Positions 39,233-48,882 of a stretch of DNA of 64,000 nucleotides are shown here, piece by piece (within the stretch, counting starts at the first letter, position 1; each line of letters opens with the position of its first letter). This stretch comes from Flavobacterium sp. H122 (GTDB lineage: Bacteria > Bacteroidota > Bacteroidia > Flavobacteriales > Flavobacteriaceae): contig NZ_SJZD01000001.1 of the NCBI RefSeq assembly GCF_004959765.1, forward strand, positions 310,001-374,000, written 5' to 3'. A program made the position numbers and the translations under genes. The notes beneath the pieces are model-generated. The model was not told the DNA's origin, did not search any database, and was given only the letters and a program-made list of their open reading frames with translations.

Positions 39233-42169
39233 CTATGTAAAATGCAATGTAAATTTTGTTCCTTTATCAACTTGACTCTCAACTTCAATCTTTCCTCCCA
39301 AAGACTCAATATGGTTTTTAACCATAAATAATCCAAGTCCTACGGCATCAGGATTTCCATGAAAAGTCTTGTACATCCCAAAGACCTTATCTTTATACTT
39401 ATCTAAATCTATACCTCTACCATTATCCTCAATAATCATTTTTATTTCACCCACCTCTTTTACAGCGCTTATATTTACTACAGGATTTCTTTGTGGGGAT
39501 TTATATTTTATAGCATTAGTCAGCAAATTAAAAATAATACTTTCAAGGTAAGATTGCGTGGTTATTATTTCTATTGCATCATCAACAGCAATATTAATTT
39601 GCGCTTCATTTGTTCTAATTACTGCATTAATACCCACTAAAGCTTTTTCAATTTCTTCTTTTAAATTAAGAATTGCTTTTTCATTTTTAATACCACTTTG
39701 CACTGCAACCGTTTCATTCAAAAAGAAAATCGTATCTGACAATTTATTAGTGCTTTGCTTTAGCATTTTAAAATATTCTCTTTGTTCTTCTAAATTATTA
39801 GTATCATCATACAAATCTAAAATCATAGACAAATTACTTGTATGTGATCGAATATCATGAGAAACAATATGAGTAAAATTAATTAACTTTTCGTTTTGTG
39901 TTTGAGTTATTTTATAAAGACGATTCTTTTCGTTTTCAGACTCTTTTCTTTCTGTGATATCACGAGTAATGACAATGTACTTTGTATACTTACCATTTTC
40001 ATCATAGATTACATTAGCAGAATCTTCACGCCAATGATATGTACCATCTACACCCCTGAACCTATGTTCATATTTGATTTCTTTTTCCTGTCTTGCTAAT
40101 GCTCCATAAACAGTTTGCGTAACGCGTTCTACATCATCGAGGTGCATACAGGCAAAAATATCCTGCATTGTCATTTTGGTATAGGTTTCTTTATTGTACC
40201 CCAGCAAATCGGAAAATGAAGGTGAAACATAGGTTAACTTACCATCTTCAATTACCGCAACCCCATCAGAAGTATTTTCAGTGATTAATTTTAACTGTTT
40301 GGTACTTTCTAATAATTGTTCTTCAATTTTTTTTCTTTGGTCAATATCACGGGAAGTAATTATATATTTAGAATAATCATCTGAATTTTGTCTATAGATT
40401 ACATTTATATAATCTTCTCGCCAATAATAATCCCCATCTGTTCCCAAAAAACGATATTCATACCTGAATTGAGATTTCCTCTTATCTAAATTATCATATA
40501 CAATTCTTCTAACTTCATCAACATCTTCCGGGTGTATATAGCTAAAAAGCTCATCAACAGTCAGCTTATTGACAAAATCCAGCTTATATCCGGAAAGTTT
40601 TGAGAAAGCAGGTGAAACATAGGTAATATGCCCTTTTTCAAGTGTCATGATACCATCCGACGTATGTTCAGAAATAAACTCGAGTTTTTTTTGATTCTCA
40701 GATAGTTTTCTTTCGGCTTTTTTACGTTTTTCCTCTTCAATTGCAAGACTTAAATAATCAGCTAAAGCTCTGGCAAAAGAAATATCATTTTCGCTCCATA
40801 CTCTTGGATCATCACGATGTTCACAACACAAAACGCCAAAAAATTTACCGTTTGCTCTGATAGGTACATCTAATGTATCTGTTATGCCAAGAGGTTTAAA
40901 ATAACTATCAATCAATTCAGATGTTGAATCATTTGAATAAACATCATCAACCACAAGCGCTAATTGGCTATTAACAGTATTAATATATTTAGGAATAGAC
41001 CTTATATCCAAGGTTTCTACATCTAAAAACTTATTCTCGACGCAATCAAAAAGAGATTTACAAACCAATCTCTTCTTCTTAATTTCCCAATAACTAGACC
41101 TCCCCAAACGCAATCCTTCAACCGAAATACCAATAACATTTCTCACCCTTTCTTCAAATGGTAACTCAATATGGGAAGAATATAAATTTAAAAGTAGTTT
41201 ATTTTGTAAATCTGAAATCTTCTTGTTCTTTTCAAGTTCAATTTCCAATTCTTTTTCCTGAGATATATCCCTGGCAATTGTTACAGCTCTAAAAGCACGA
41301 CCTGTAGAATCATAATGAATATTCATTATATCCTCCCGCCACATATAAGAACCATCTTTTCTCCTACATCTATGCTGGTATTTTATAGAAAGTTTTTTCT
41401 TTTCTATGGCTGAATAGATAATTCCTTTTACTTTTTCAACATCTTCAGGATGCACTAGATAAAACATATCCCTGTTATGAAAATTCAATTTCTCTTCTTC
41501 AGTCATACCTATCATTTCAAGGTATCTTTTTGAAGTAAAAACCAACTTATCATCTTCAACTATATAAATCCCGTCGGAAATATTTTCAGAAATAAATTTG
41601 AAACGATCCTGATTTTCTATTAATTTTTTCTCAATTTGCCTTTTCTTGAATTCTTCAAAAAACAAAGAATAGATATCTACTATCGATCTAACAAATGAAA
41701 TCTCCTGTTCTGACCATTCTTTAATTTCAACATGCTCACAACACAAAACCCCCGAAAGCAATCCTTTAGTCCAAATAGGTATGTCCAGCATACTCTTAAT
41801 ATCATTAGGAACAAAATAGCTGAATAATATTTCTGAAGTGTATGGGGAAACAGCAACATTATCTATTGCAATGGCTAAATATTTTTGAAGCGCATCAAAA
41901 TAAATTGGAAAGTCTTCTTTAAATAAATCATCCTCTACCTTGAAATCATTTTCGTTGGCATCAAAAAGTTTTTCACAATGCAAAACATCATCCTCAAAAC
42001 TCCAAATACCAACTCTTTTGACACCTAGACCTTTAACTATCGATTTAACAATAGTTTCTTGTAGTTTTTCTAATGAAGCAAAATTTGAAAATGAAGATTT
42101 GTATAAACTCAAAAGTATTTCAAACTGCTTTGTTGAAAAATGCATCGGTATTGTGCTATTCTGTGGCAT
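39233..42169 (-). CDS. Soluble multi-GAF/PAS sensor histidine kinase
   Basis: A 978-aa kinase without membrane segments. Order: GAF1 (about 10-180), PAS1 (185-305), GAF2 (320-485), PAS2 (490-615), PAS3 (615-740), dimerisation/phospho-His domain (FTHIVSHDIRSH, about 755-820) and HATPase (NLLTNAIKYK, EDNGRGI, GLGLFMVKNHIESLGG, about 870-978). GAF1/GAF2 and PAS1/PAS2/PAS3 are tandem duplicates: each PAS has a SENxSDGxxxxED/KGxxxYVSP pattern and ends RDI. GAF units share the VLCCEHxxxxxWSExxISF phrase. The signal is unknown; a cytoplasmic small molecule, light or redox is possible. Transcribed with the receiver gene downstream. Confidence 0.92.
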   Translation of the reverse strand: MPQNSTIPMHFSTKQFEILLSLYKSSFSNFASLEKLQETIVKSIVKGLGVKRVGIWSFEDDVLHCEKLFDANENDFKVEDDLFKEDFPIYFDALQKYLAIAIDNVAVSPYTSEILFSYFVPNDIKSMLDIPIWTKGLLSGVLCCEHVEIKEWSEQEISFVRSIVDIYSLFFEEFKKRQIEKKLIENQDRFKFISENISDGIYIVEDDKLVFTSKRYLEMIGMTEEEKLNFHNRDMFYLVHPEDVEKVKGIIYSAIEKKKLSIKYQHRCRRKDGSYMWREDIMNIHYDSTGRAFRAVTIARDISQEKELEIELEKNKKISDLQNKLLLNLYSSHIELPFEERVRNVIGISVEGLRLGRSSYWEIKKKRLVCKSLFDCVENKFLDVETLDIRSIPKYINTVNSQLALVVDDVYSNDSTSELIDSYFKPLGITDTLDVPIRANGKFFGVLCCEHRDDPRVWSENDISFARALADYLSLAIEEEKRKKAERKLSENQKKLEFISEHTSDGIMTLEKGHITYVSPAFSKLSGYKLDFVNKLTVDELFSYIHPEDVDEVRRIVYDNLDKRKSQFRYEYRFLGTDGDYYWREDYINVIYRQNSDDYSKYIITSRDIDQRKKIEEQLLESTKQLKLITENTSDGVAVIEDGKLTYVSPSFSDLLGYNKETYTKMTMQDIFACMHLDDVERVTQTVYGALARQEKEIKYEHRFRGVDGTYHWREDSANVIYDENGKYTKYIVITRDITERKESENEKNRLYKITQTQNEKLINFTHIVSHDIRSHTSNLSMILDLYDDTNNLEEQREYFKMLKQSTNKLSDTIFFLNETVAVQSGIKNEKAILNLKEEIEKALVGINAVIRTNEAQINIAVDDAIEIITTQSYLESIIFNLLTNAIKYKSPQRNPVVNISAVKEVGEIKMIIEDNGRGIDLDKYKDKVFGMYKTFHGNPDAVGLGLFMVKNHIESLGGKIEVESQVDKGTKFTLHFT

Positions 42170-42275
42170 CTGAATACTTTAAATTTTACACGTCCAATAT
42201 AGCGATTTTTTATCAAAAAACCTTTTTTTCAATCAACAACGACAATAAATTGACAAAATTTAGACTTTAAAACAA

Positions 42276-42283
42276 TACCTTTG
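42276..42283 (+). promoter_or_regulatory. -7 element of the DEAD-box helicase gene
   Basis: TACCTTTG matches TAnnTTTG. An upstream TTG (42250-42252) at 23-bp spacing fits the -33 element. Confidence 0.55.
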
Positions 42284-42299
42284 CATAAATTTATCTACC

Positions 42300-43646
42300 A
42301 TGTCATCATTTGAACAATTTAATTTACCAAAATCATTACAAAAAGCACTTGACGAATTAAAGTTTGTAACTCCTACACCTATTCAGGAAAAGTCATTTAA
42401 CGTTATCATGTCTGGTCGTGATGTAATGGGAATTGCTCAAACCGGTACAGGTAAAACTTTTGCATACTTATTACCATTATTAAAGCAATATAAGTTTGTA
42501 AACACCTACAATCCAAGAATCATGATCCTTGTTCCTACTAGAGAGCTAGTAGTTCAAGTGGTCGATGAAGTTGAAAAACTAACCGAATTCATGTCGGTTA
42601 GAACATTAGGCATTTATGGTGGTGTAAATATCAATACACAAAAAAATCAGGTATATCAAGGAATTGATGTTTTAGTAGGTACTCCGGGTCGTGTAATGGA
42701 CTTAGCACTTGATGGTGTTTTATCACTACAGGAAGTTACCAAGTTAGTAATTGACGAATTTGATGAAATGCTTAATTTAGGATTCAGAACTCAAATTACC
42801 TCAATTCTATCAATGCTTAAAACAAAGCGTCAAAACATTCTGTTTTCGGCTACGATGACAGATGAAGTTGATGAAATGCTGAACGATTATTTTGATTTTC
42901 CGGAAGAAGTTACTTTAGCAAAATCCGGAACTCCATTAGAAAAGATCGAACAATTATCGTATCATGTTCCTAATTTCAACACTAAAGTCAATCTTTTAAA
43001 ACATCTTTTGCGTACTGATGAATCATTGGAACGTATCTTAATTTTTGTCAACAACAAAAAAATTGCGGATATGCTTCATGATAAAATTGACGCTGAATTC
43101 CCGGACCAATTTGGAATCATCCATTCCAATAAATCACAAAACTATCGTTTGCTGACTATGGCATCGTTTCAAAGAGGTGAAATAAAAGGAATCATTACTT
43201 CAGATGTAATGGCACGTGGTTTGGATATTTCCGGAATTACACATGTCATCAATTTTGAAATGGCCGAAATTCCTGAGCAGTACATTCACCGTATAGGTCG
43301 TACAGGCCGTGCGGATGCCAGTGGAACTGCTATAAGTTTTATTGCACCGCGTGAAGAAGACATTAAAATTGAAGCGGAAGTATTAATGGAACTTGAAATT
43401 CCTATTTTAGAAATTCCTGCCGAAGTAGAAATTTCAACGCAATTAATCGGACCTGAAAAAGAAAAACAAAAAGTAAAACATTTACTTAAAAAACCTAAGA
43501 TCTCTTCAGGTGAGGCTTTTCACGAAAAAGCTGAAAAGAACAAGAAAGTGAATTTAGGCGGTCCTTCCAAAACAAAGAAAAAAACAGGAACCTCTGTTAA
43601 CCGAAATATCTTAAAAGCAAGAGCCGCTAAAAAGAAGAAAAAATAG
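42300..43646 (+). CDS. DEAD-box ATP-dependent RNA helicase
   Basis: A 448-aa helicase: Q motif (FNLPKSLQKALDELKFVTPTPIQ), Walker A AQTGTGKT, PTREL, GTPGRVMDL, and DEFDEML in the place of DEAD (D-E-F-D), SAT (FSATM), then TSDVMARGLDI and HRIGRTGR of domain 2. The C-terminal 60 residues are a basic K-rich tail, typical of RhlE/CshA-like bacterial RNA helicases. It remodels RNA during ribosome assembly, decay or cold growth. Note DEFD instead of DEAD. Complete. Confidence 0.92.
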   Translation: MSSFEQFNLPKSLQKALDELKFVTPTPIQEKSFNVIMSGRDVMGIAQTGTGKTFAYLLPLLKQYKFVNTYNPRIMILVPTRELVVQVVDEVEKLTEFMSVRTLGIYGGVNINTQKNQVYQGIDVLVGTPGRVMDLALDGVLSLQEVTKLVIDEFDEMLNLGFRTQITSILSMLKTKRQNILFSATMTDEVDEMLNDYFDFPEEVTLAKSGTPLEKIEQLSYHVPNFNTKVNLLKHLLRTDESLERILIFVNNKKIADMLHDKIDAEFPDQFGIIHSNKSQNYRLLTMASFQRGEIKGIITSDVMARGLDISGITHVINFEMAEIPEQYIHRIGRTGRADASGTAISFIAPREEDIKIEAEVLMELEIPILEIPAEVEISTQLIGPEKEKQKVKHLLKKPKISSGEAFHEKAEKNKKVNLGGPSKTKKKTGTSVNRNILKARAAKKKKK

Positions 43647-43650
43647 TCTT

Positions 43651-43675
43651 TATAAAGCTAAACTCTTAAACTCAA
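43651..43675. repeat. TAAACTCTTAAACTC simple repeat
   Basis: Same family as 35132-35168, located just upstream of the DUF4442 pseudogene start. Confidence 0.5.
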
Positions 43676-43676
43676 C

Positions 43677-44188
43677 ATGTACCAGCAACTCTCAAAAATA
43701 GCCCGAAAGTTCATGAAGCAGTCTACTTTATTTAAAGTAGGCTTCAATCTTTCACCAATGTACAGAAGAGTACAGCTAGAATTGAATATGTTGCCGATGA
43801 TTTAAGAACAGTCAGGGTTAAAATTCCGTTAAGCTACAAAAACAGGAACTATGTCGGTTCTATTTTCGGAGGGAGTTTATTTGCTGCTGTTGATCCGATT
43901 CCTATGATACAGCTGATGTATTTATTGGACGAAAAATATATCGTTTGGGATAAATCGGCACAAATCCGTTTTAAGCGTCCCGCACGTGAACATGTGTATG
44001 CTCTTTTTGAATTTGCAGATGATGAAATTCAGGAGATCATTCAAAAAGTTCAAACGGAAAAAGAAATTGAGCATCCTAAAGTAACTTACATAACCAATAA
44101 ATCAGGTGATACTGTTTATTGTGAGGTAACGAAAATGATTTATATTGCTGATAAGGAGTTTTATAAAAGTAAAAGAAGAAATGCTTAA
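43677..44188 (+). pseudogene. DUF4442 protein gene broken by a 1-nt frameshift
   Basis: The intact product would be about 170 aa of the DUF4442 family (hot-dog fold, thioesterase-like). Frame 1 reads MYQQLSKIARKFMKQSTLFKVGFNLSPMYRR and then diverges to a stop at about 43804. Frame 2 continues IEYVADDLRTVRVKIPLSYKNRNYVGSIFGGSLFAAVDPIP and runs to 44188. Adding one A in the AGAAGAGT run near 43770 (AGAAGAAGT) restores one frame, so a single-base deletion is implied. All other parts are in order. A natural inactivation or a sequencing/assembly error in a homopurine run would both produce this. The stop overlaps the start of the next gene. Confidence 0.85.
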
Positions 44189-44648
44189 ATCATTATTTAA
44201 ACTTTTTACCTTTTCAAAATCTCAAAAAGAATTCGATTTAAAATATAATTCCCAAAAAACTGAGCTTCAAAAAAACGAAAGTATTGACAAAGAAATTTTC
44301 ATTTGGTGCTTAATAGGGAATATTATTGAAAAAAACATTATTAATGGAGAAATCAAATTTGGTACAAAGCATTTTTCTCCCAATACAAAAGTATATTGTT
44401 TTCCAGTACAATGGGGAGACGGATATGAAAACATAATTGTAATTGGCCGACATAGAAAGACAAAAAAACTAGCGACAATAATTATAAAATCGAAGTATAT
44501 TACCAATTGGAGGATTAAAAAAGTATATAATCCTAAAATAATTCAGCTAATGAATAACAAAAGAGGTTGGACTAATTCAGAAAACGATAAAGAAATAATT
44601 TTAAAAATGCTCAATTGGCTTCCAGAAAGAACAAAATTAAACTCTTAA
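44181..44648 (+). CDS. Hypothetical protein, unknown function
   Basis: A 155-aa hypothetical from MLKSLFKLFTFSKSQ, overlapping the preceding stop by 8 bp (ATGCTTAA), which suggests coupling. It is rich in Lys/Ile/Asn and contains VYCFPVQWGDGYENIIVIGRHRKTKKLATIIIKSKYI, a beta-rich core; the ending is basic. No signal peptide and no known motif. The family is not recognised. An extended frame upstream to 44145 has no support. Confidence 0.55.
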   Translation: MLKSLFKLFTFSKSQKEFDLKYNSQKTELQKNESIDKEIFIWCLIGNIIEKNIINGEIKFGTKHFSPNTKVYCFPVQWGDGYENIIVIGRHRKTKKLATIIIKSKYITNWRIKKVYNPKIIQLMNNKRGWTNSENDKEIILKMLNWLPERTKLNS

Positions 44649-44669
44649 ACCTTTAAAATTTTAAACTTT
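44638..44669. repeat. TTAAACCTTTAAAATTTTAAAC simple repeat
   Basis: A third copy of the TTTAAACT family, just before the BatA-type gene promoter. Confidence 0.5.
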
Positions 44670-44674
44670 AATTG

Positions 44675-44682
44675 TATTTTTG
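44675..44682 (+). promoter_or_regulatory. -7 element of the BatA-type operon
   Basis: TATTTTTG matches TAnnTTTG, 17 bp before the ATG at 44700. Confidence 0.5.
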
Positions 44683-44699
44683 ACAAACTTTACAACTGA

Positions 44700-46628
44700 A
44701 TGCAATTTAAACATCCTGAAATTCTATATTTCCTGTTTTTGCTGGCCATTCCAGTAATAGTGCATTTATTCCAATTACGCCGATTTAAGAAAGAATATTT
44801 TACTAATGTAAAACTACTTAAAGAGCTTGCCGTTCAAACACGCAAAAGTTCTAAAATCAAGAAATATTTATTGCTTGCCACCCGCCTACTCTTATTGGCT
44901 TGTTTGATTTTTGCCTTTACGCAGCCTTTTTTTAAAGCTATTGACAGCAATAACAAAAACAATCAGCTTTTTGTGGTTCTTGACAATTCGTTCAGCATGC
45001 AGGCAAAAGGACAACGAGGCGAGTTATTAAAACGTGCCGTACAAGAATTACTTGAAACCGCTCCTGAAGAAGCTAACCTGTCTGTAATTACTAACGATGA
45101 GGATTTTTGGAACACCACTAAAAATTCTATCGAACGTGATTTACAAAAATTAAGTTACAGTCCAATTCCTTTTTCGCTTGAAAATGCATTGACTAAAGTC
45201 AAATCACACAATAGTAATCAAGGAAAAGATATCGTTTTTATAACCGATGCTATAGGTTTAAAGACACAGGCATTGGACAAACTTCCTGAAAATGTCAAAA
45301 CGTATTTTGTAATACCTGAAGCTGAAAAAACCGAAAACATAGCCATTGACAGTGTCTTTATTGCGCAATCTTTGGACAATTTTTATGAAATAGGCGTAGC
45401 AGTTTCTTCTAACTTTGAAGAAGAGAAATCGATACCGGTTTCGATGTACAACAAAAACAATTTGGTAGCCAAAGCAATTTTAAAATTAAACCAACGCAAA
45501 CAAACCATCCAATTTACAATCCCTAAGGATGAGTTTAATGGTTATGTTTCACTTAATGACAATAGTTTAGCTTTTGACAATACTTTTTATTTTGCGATTC
45601 CTAAACCAAAAATTGTCAATGTACTTAGCATAGGCCAGCCTGAAAAAAGTAATTTCTTAGCAAGGATATTTACACAGCCTGATTTCAATTATCAAAATAT
45701 TACCAGTAACACACTTGATTATCGCCAAATTGACAAACAAGACTGTATTATTCTAAACGAGTTAGAAGCAATTCCACTGGCCATGCATACTAACCTGAAG
45801 AAATTTGTCGAAAAAGGTGGTAGTCTTACGATAATTCCTTCGGAGAAAAATGAAATTACAAATTTGAATGCGTTTTTAAACAATTTTGGAGGTATTCAGT
45901 TTGTTAATCTACAAAATCAAGAAAAGAAAATCACAAAAATAAACTTTTCAAATCCTTTGTTTTCAAATGTCTTTGAAAAGAAAATCAGCAATTTTCAATA
46001 TCCATCCGTAAAACAAAGTTTTTCTTTAAAATCTGGCATATCACAAGCTATTTCCTATGAAGACCAAACTGGATTTTTAAATACTATTTATAAAAATTCA
46101 GGGGCTGTGTATGTTTTTTCTGCACCAGTCAACAAAGAAAATTCAAATTTTCAAAACTCACCCTTAATTGTTCCTACATTTTACAAAATGGGAATCTCCA
46201 ATGACAAAAACGGTGTTCAATACCAAACGATTGGTCAAAACAAACCTATTTTAGTAAACGCTCAGGTCAGCAAAGATGAAGTTGTTTCCGTAGCGAATGA
46301 AGACAGTGATTTTATCCCAATGCAACAAATCATGGATGATAAAATCAAAATGAGTTGTGGTGATAATCCTAAGAAAGCTGGAAATTTCAACATCATACAA
46401 AACAAAAAATCTGTTGGTAGCTTAAGCTTTAATTTTGACAGAAAAGAAAGCCAACTAACTAAACCAAGTGACGAAAGTTTAGACAATATTAATCAAATAG
46501 ACAGTCTCGATAAATTTTTTGAAACCATCCAAATTGAAAGAACCGACAATCAAGTCTGGAAATGGTTTCTTATTTTTGCCTTACTGTTTTTCATTATAGA
46601 ATTGCTCATTCAAAAATTTGTAAAATGA
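44700..46628 (+). CDS. BatA-like aerotolerance membrane protein with von Willebrand A-like domain
   Basis: A 642-aa protein. It begins with the BatA N-terminal signature FKHPEILYFLFLLAIPVIVHLFQLRRFKKEYF (membrane helix plus RRFKK), a second helix (YLLLATRLLLLACLIFAF), then a vWA-like domain with the metal site DNSFS in VVLDNSFSM. A glutamine amidotransferase-like region follows around residues 320-470, and a C-terminal membrane helix (WKWFLIFALLFFIIELLIQ). BatA-like proteins in Bacteroidetes are linked to aerotolerance and co-occur with MoxR ATPases, which are not present here. Overlaps the next gene by 4 nt (ATGA). Confidence 0.85.
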   Translation: MQFKHPEILYFLFLLAIPVIVHLFQLRRFKKEYFTNVKLLKELAVQTRKSSKIKKYLLLATRLLLLACLIFAFTQPFFKAIDSNNKNNQLFVVLDNSFSMQAKGQRGELLKRAVQELLETAPEEANLSVITNDEDFWNTTKNSIERDLQKLSYSPIPFSLENALTKVKSHNSNQGKDIVFITDAIGLKTQALDKLPENVKTYFVIPEAEKTENIAIDSVFIAQSLDNFYEIGVAVSSNFEEEKSIPVSMYNKNNLVAKAILKLNQRKQTIQFTIPKDEFNGYVSLNDNSLAFDNTFYFAIPKPKIVNVLSIGQPEKSNFLARIFTQPDFNYQNITSNTLDYRQIDKQDCIILNELEAIPLAMHTNLKKFVEKGGSLTIIPSEKNEITNLNAFLNNFGGIQFVNLQNQEKKITKINFSNPLFSNVFEKKISNFQYPSVKQSFSLKSGISQAISYEDQTGFLNTIYKNSGAVYVFSAPVNKENSNFQNSPLIVPTFYKMGISNDKNGVQYQTIGQNKPILVNAQVSKDEVVSVANEDSDFIPMQQIMDDKIKMSCGDNPKKAGNFNIIQNKKSVGSLSFNFDRKESQLTKPSDESLDNINQIDSLDKFFETIQIERTDNQVWKWFLIFALLFFIIELLIQKFVK

Positions 46629-47878
46629 ACTTAATTATCAAAAACGCCCGAATTATTGAGAAAAACAATCCCTTAAACAATCAAATTGCCGATATTCAGA
46701 TCAGCAACGGAACGATTGAAAAAATTGGAACAAATCTTCAACCTTCAGGCGATTATCAAGAAATTAAGTTGGACAATTTACACGTTTCTTCTGGTTGGTT
46801 TGACATCAGCGTTTCATTAGGGGAACCTGGTTACGAAGACAGAGAAACAATTACTAATGGATTACAGGTTGCCTCTAAATCAGGCTTTACAGGAATTGCT
46901 TTGCAACCTAATACGTCGCCTGTTTTAGACAATCAATCACAAATACATTTTGTAAAACAAAAAGCGCAAAATTCAGTTACCGATTTATTTCCTATTGGTG
47001 CTTTGACAAGCAATAGTGAAGGTATAGCTCTAGCCGAGCTTTTGGATATGAAAAATGCTGGAGCAGTTGCTTTTGGCGATTACAACAAAAGTTTAGACAA
47101 TGCCAATTTATTGAAAGTAGCTTTACAATACACACAAGATTTTGGCGGAAAAGTAATCGCGTTTTCGATGGATAACACCATAAAAGGAAAAGGAATAGTG
47201 AACGAAGGTATCACTTCAACGCAATTGGGTTTAAAAGGAATTGCTTCACTCGCAGAAGACTTAATTATCGCAAGAAATCTTTTCATTTTAGAATACACAG
47301 GAGGAAAATTACACATCCCAACTGTTTCATCTGCGAAATCAATTGATTTGATTAGAGAAGCTAAAGCCAAAGGATTGAATATTACATGCAGTATTTCGGT
47401 ACATCATTTAATTTTCACTGATGAAGTTTTAAACGGATTTGACAGTAATTATAGAGTTATGCCTCCAATACGAACGGAAGCTGATAGAAAAGCTCTAATT
47501 GATGCTGTTTTAGACGGAACAATAGACTGCATCACTTCTGACCATAATCCTATCGATATTGAACATAAAAAACTAGAGTTTGATTTGGCTAAAAACGGAA
47601 CTATTGGTTTAGAAAGTGCTTTCGGGGCATTACAAACTATCTTACCAACAGAAATTATCGTAGAGAAACTAACTTCGGGAAGAACAATATTTGAATTAGA
47701 AAACACATCAGTTGCAGAAGGTGACAAAGCAAATTTGACACTCTTTTCAACTGACGGTGATTGGATTTTTGAAGAAACAAACATCTTATCAAAATCCAAA
47801 AACTCCGCTTTCATAGGTACAAAAATGAAAGGGAAAATCTATGGAACAATCAATAACAATCAAATGAATTTAAATTAA
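46625..47878 (+). CDS. Dihydroorotase-like protein lacking the HxH metal ligands
   Basis: A 417-aa amidohydrolase-fold protein homologous to dihydroorotase (PyrC/DHO type). True enzymes carry DxHVHxRxPG; here the region reads DISVSLGEPG (residues 60-69), so both metal histidines are Ser (62 and 64) and the Arg is Gly66. The SDHNP (catalytic-Asp region) is kept. It therefore looks like a non-catalytic paralogue, as known for PyrC' proteins that support aspartate transcarbamoylase. Start ATG 46625 overlaps the preceding gene by 4 nt. It lies in an operon with a BatA-like gene rather than other pyr genes. Confidence 0.85.
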   Translation: MNLIIKNARIIEKNNPLNNQIADIQISNGTIEKIGTNLQPSGDYQEIKLDNLHVSSGWFDISVSLGEPGYEDRETITNGLQVASKSGFTGIALQPNTSPVLDNQSQIHFVKQKAQNSVTDLFPIGALTSNSEGIALAELLDMKNAGAVAFGDYNKSLDNANLLKVALQYTQDFGGKVIAFSMDNTIKGKGIVNEGITSTQLGLKGIASLAEDLIIARNLFILEYTGGKLHIPTVSSAKSIDLIREAKAKGLNITCSISVHHLIFTDEVLNGFDSNYRVMPPIRTEADRKALIDAVLDGTIDCITSDHNPIDIEHKKLEFDLAKNGTIGLESAFGALQTILPTEIIVEKLTSGRTIFELENTSVAEGDKANLTLFSTDGDWIFEETNILSKSKNSAFIGTKMKGKIYGTINNNQMNLN

Positions 47879-47883
47879 ATAAT

Positions 47884-48213
47884 ATGCAAAACTTAACCGA
47901 AATTCAGGAAGGAAAAAACATGGCAATAGGTTCATATATAACCATTATTGGAACTATTGTAACAATTTTAATAAATAGTGAAAAGAAAAATGCATTCGCT
48001 TCTTTTCACATCCGTCAGGCATTAGGAATTCATTTGACTTATTTTGCCTTAGGGTACTTCATTGGATACTTTGATAGCTGGATGATAACAACTGCTTATT
48101 GGACTTTTATATTTATTTTATGGTTATTCGGATTTATTGGGGCTTTAAATGGTGAGTATAAAATTGTTCCATTAGTGGGAGAATGGTATCAAAAAATATT
48201 TAAAAGCTTATAA
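47884..48213 (+). CDS. Tic20-like/DUF4870-type membrane protein
   Basis: A 109-aa protein with three membrane helices (IGSYITIIGTIVTILI, FHIRQALGIHLTYFALGYFIGYF, WTFIFILWLFGFIGAL) and the FHIRQAL...G motif characteristic of the Tic20-like/DUF4870 family of small membrane proteins. The cellular role in bacteria is unknown. It sits 6 bp after the dihydroorotase-like gene and 3 bp before the esterase gene. Confidence 0.78.
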   Translation: MQNLTEIQEGKNMAIGSYITIIGTIVTILINSEKKNAFASFHIRQALGIHLTYFALGYFIGYFDSWMITTAYWTFIFILWLFGFIGALNGEYKIVPLVGEWYQKIFKSL

Positions 48214-48216
48214 TTA

Positions 48217-48867
48217 ATGGAATTATCATTATATCATCTCGTAAGAGAACCTAAAATTAAACAAGAAAAAAATCCTTTATTAGTATTACTTCACGGTTAT
48301 GGCAGTAACGAAGAAGATTTATTTTCGTTTGCCAGCGAATTACCTGAGGAATATTATGTAATTTCTGCCAGAGCACCTTATAGCTTAATGCACGGTGCTT
48401 ATGCTTGGTATGCAATCAACTTTGATGCCGATGAAAAGAAGTTTTCTGATTTAGACCAAGCCAGAACTTCCCGTGATTTGATTGTTCAATTTATAGATGA
48501 ATTGGTTGCAAATTATCCTATTGATGTTGAAAAAGTAACATTAATTGGTTTTAGCCAAGGATGCATTTTGAGTTATTCTGTAGCACTTTCATACCCTCAA
48601 AAAGTACAGCGTATTGTAGGAATGAGTGGTTATTTTAATGAAGATATCGCAATAGAAAATTATCAAGAAAACGATTTTTCAAATCTTCAAATATTTGCCT
48701 CACATGGCAATGCCGATCAGGTAGTTCCTGTGGAATGGGCTCGTAAAGCAAAACCTACTTTAGATAGTTTAGGCATAAAAAATATCTATAAAGAATACCC
48801 CGTTGGACATGGAGTAGCACCACAAAATTTCTATGATTTTAGAAATTGGTTAGAGGAGACTAAATAA
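48217..48867 (+). CDS. Phospholipase/carboxylesterase-type alpha/beta hydrolase
   Basis: A 216-aa alpha/beta hydrolase of the carboxylesterase/thioesterase (Abhydrolase_2) family. Catalytic Ser is in GFSQGCILS (GxSxG), the oxyanion/early strand in LLVLLHGYGSNEED, catalytic Asp in HGNADQVVP, and His in YPVGHGVAP. It hydrolyses esters of small acyl groups, the physiological substrate being unknown. Cytoplasmic. Last gene of the BatA-type operon, followed by a strong terminator. Confidence 0.9.
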   Translation: MELSLYHLVREPKIKQEKNPLLVLLHGYGSNEEDLFSFASELPEEYYVISARAPYSLMHGAYAWYAINFDADEKKFSDLDQARTSRDLIVQFIDELVANYPIDVEKVTLIGFSQGCILSYSVALSYPQKVQRIVGMSGYFNEDIAIENYQENDFSNLQIFASHGNADQVVPVEWARKAKPTLDSLGIKNIYKEYPVGHGVAPQNFYDFRNWLEETK

Positions 48868-48882
48868 AAGTTATTTATAAAT

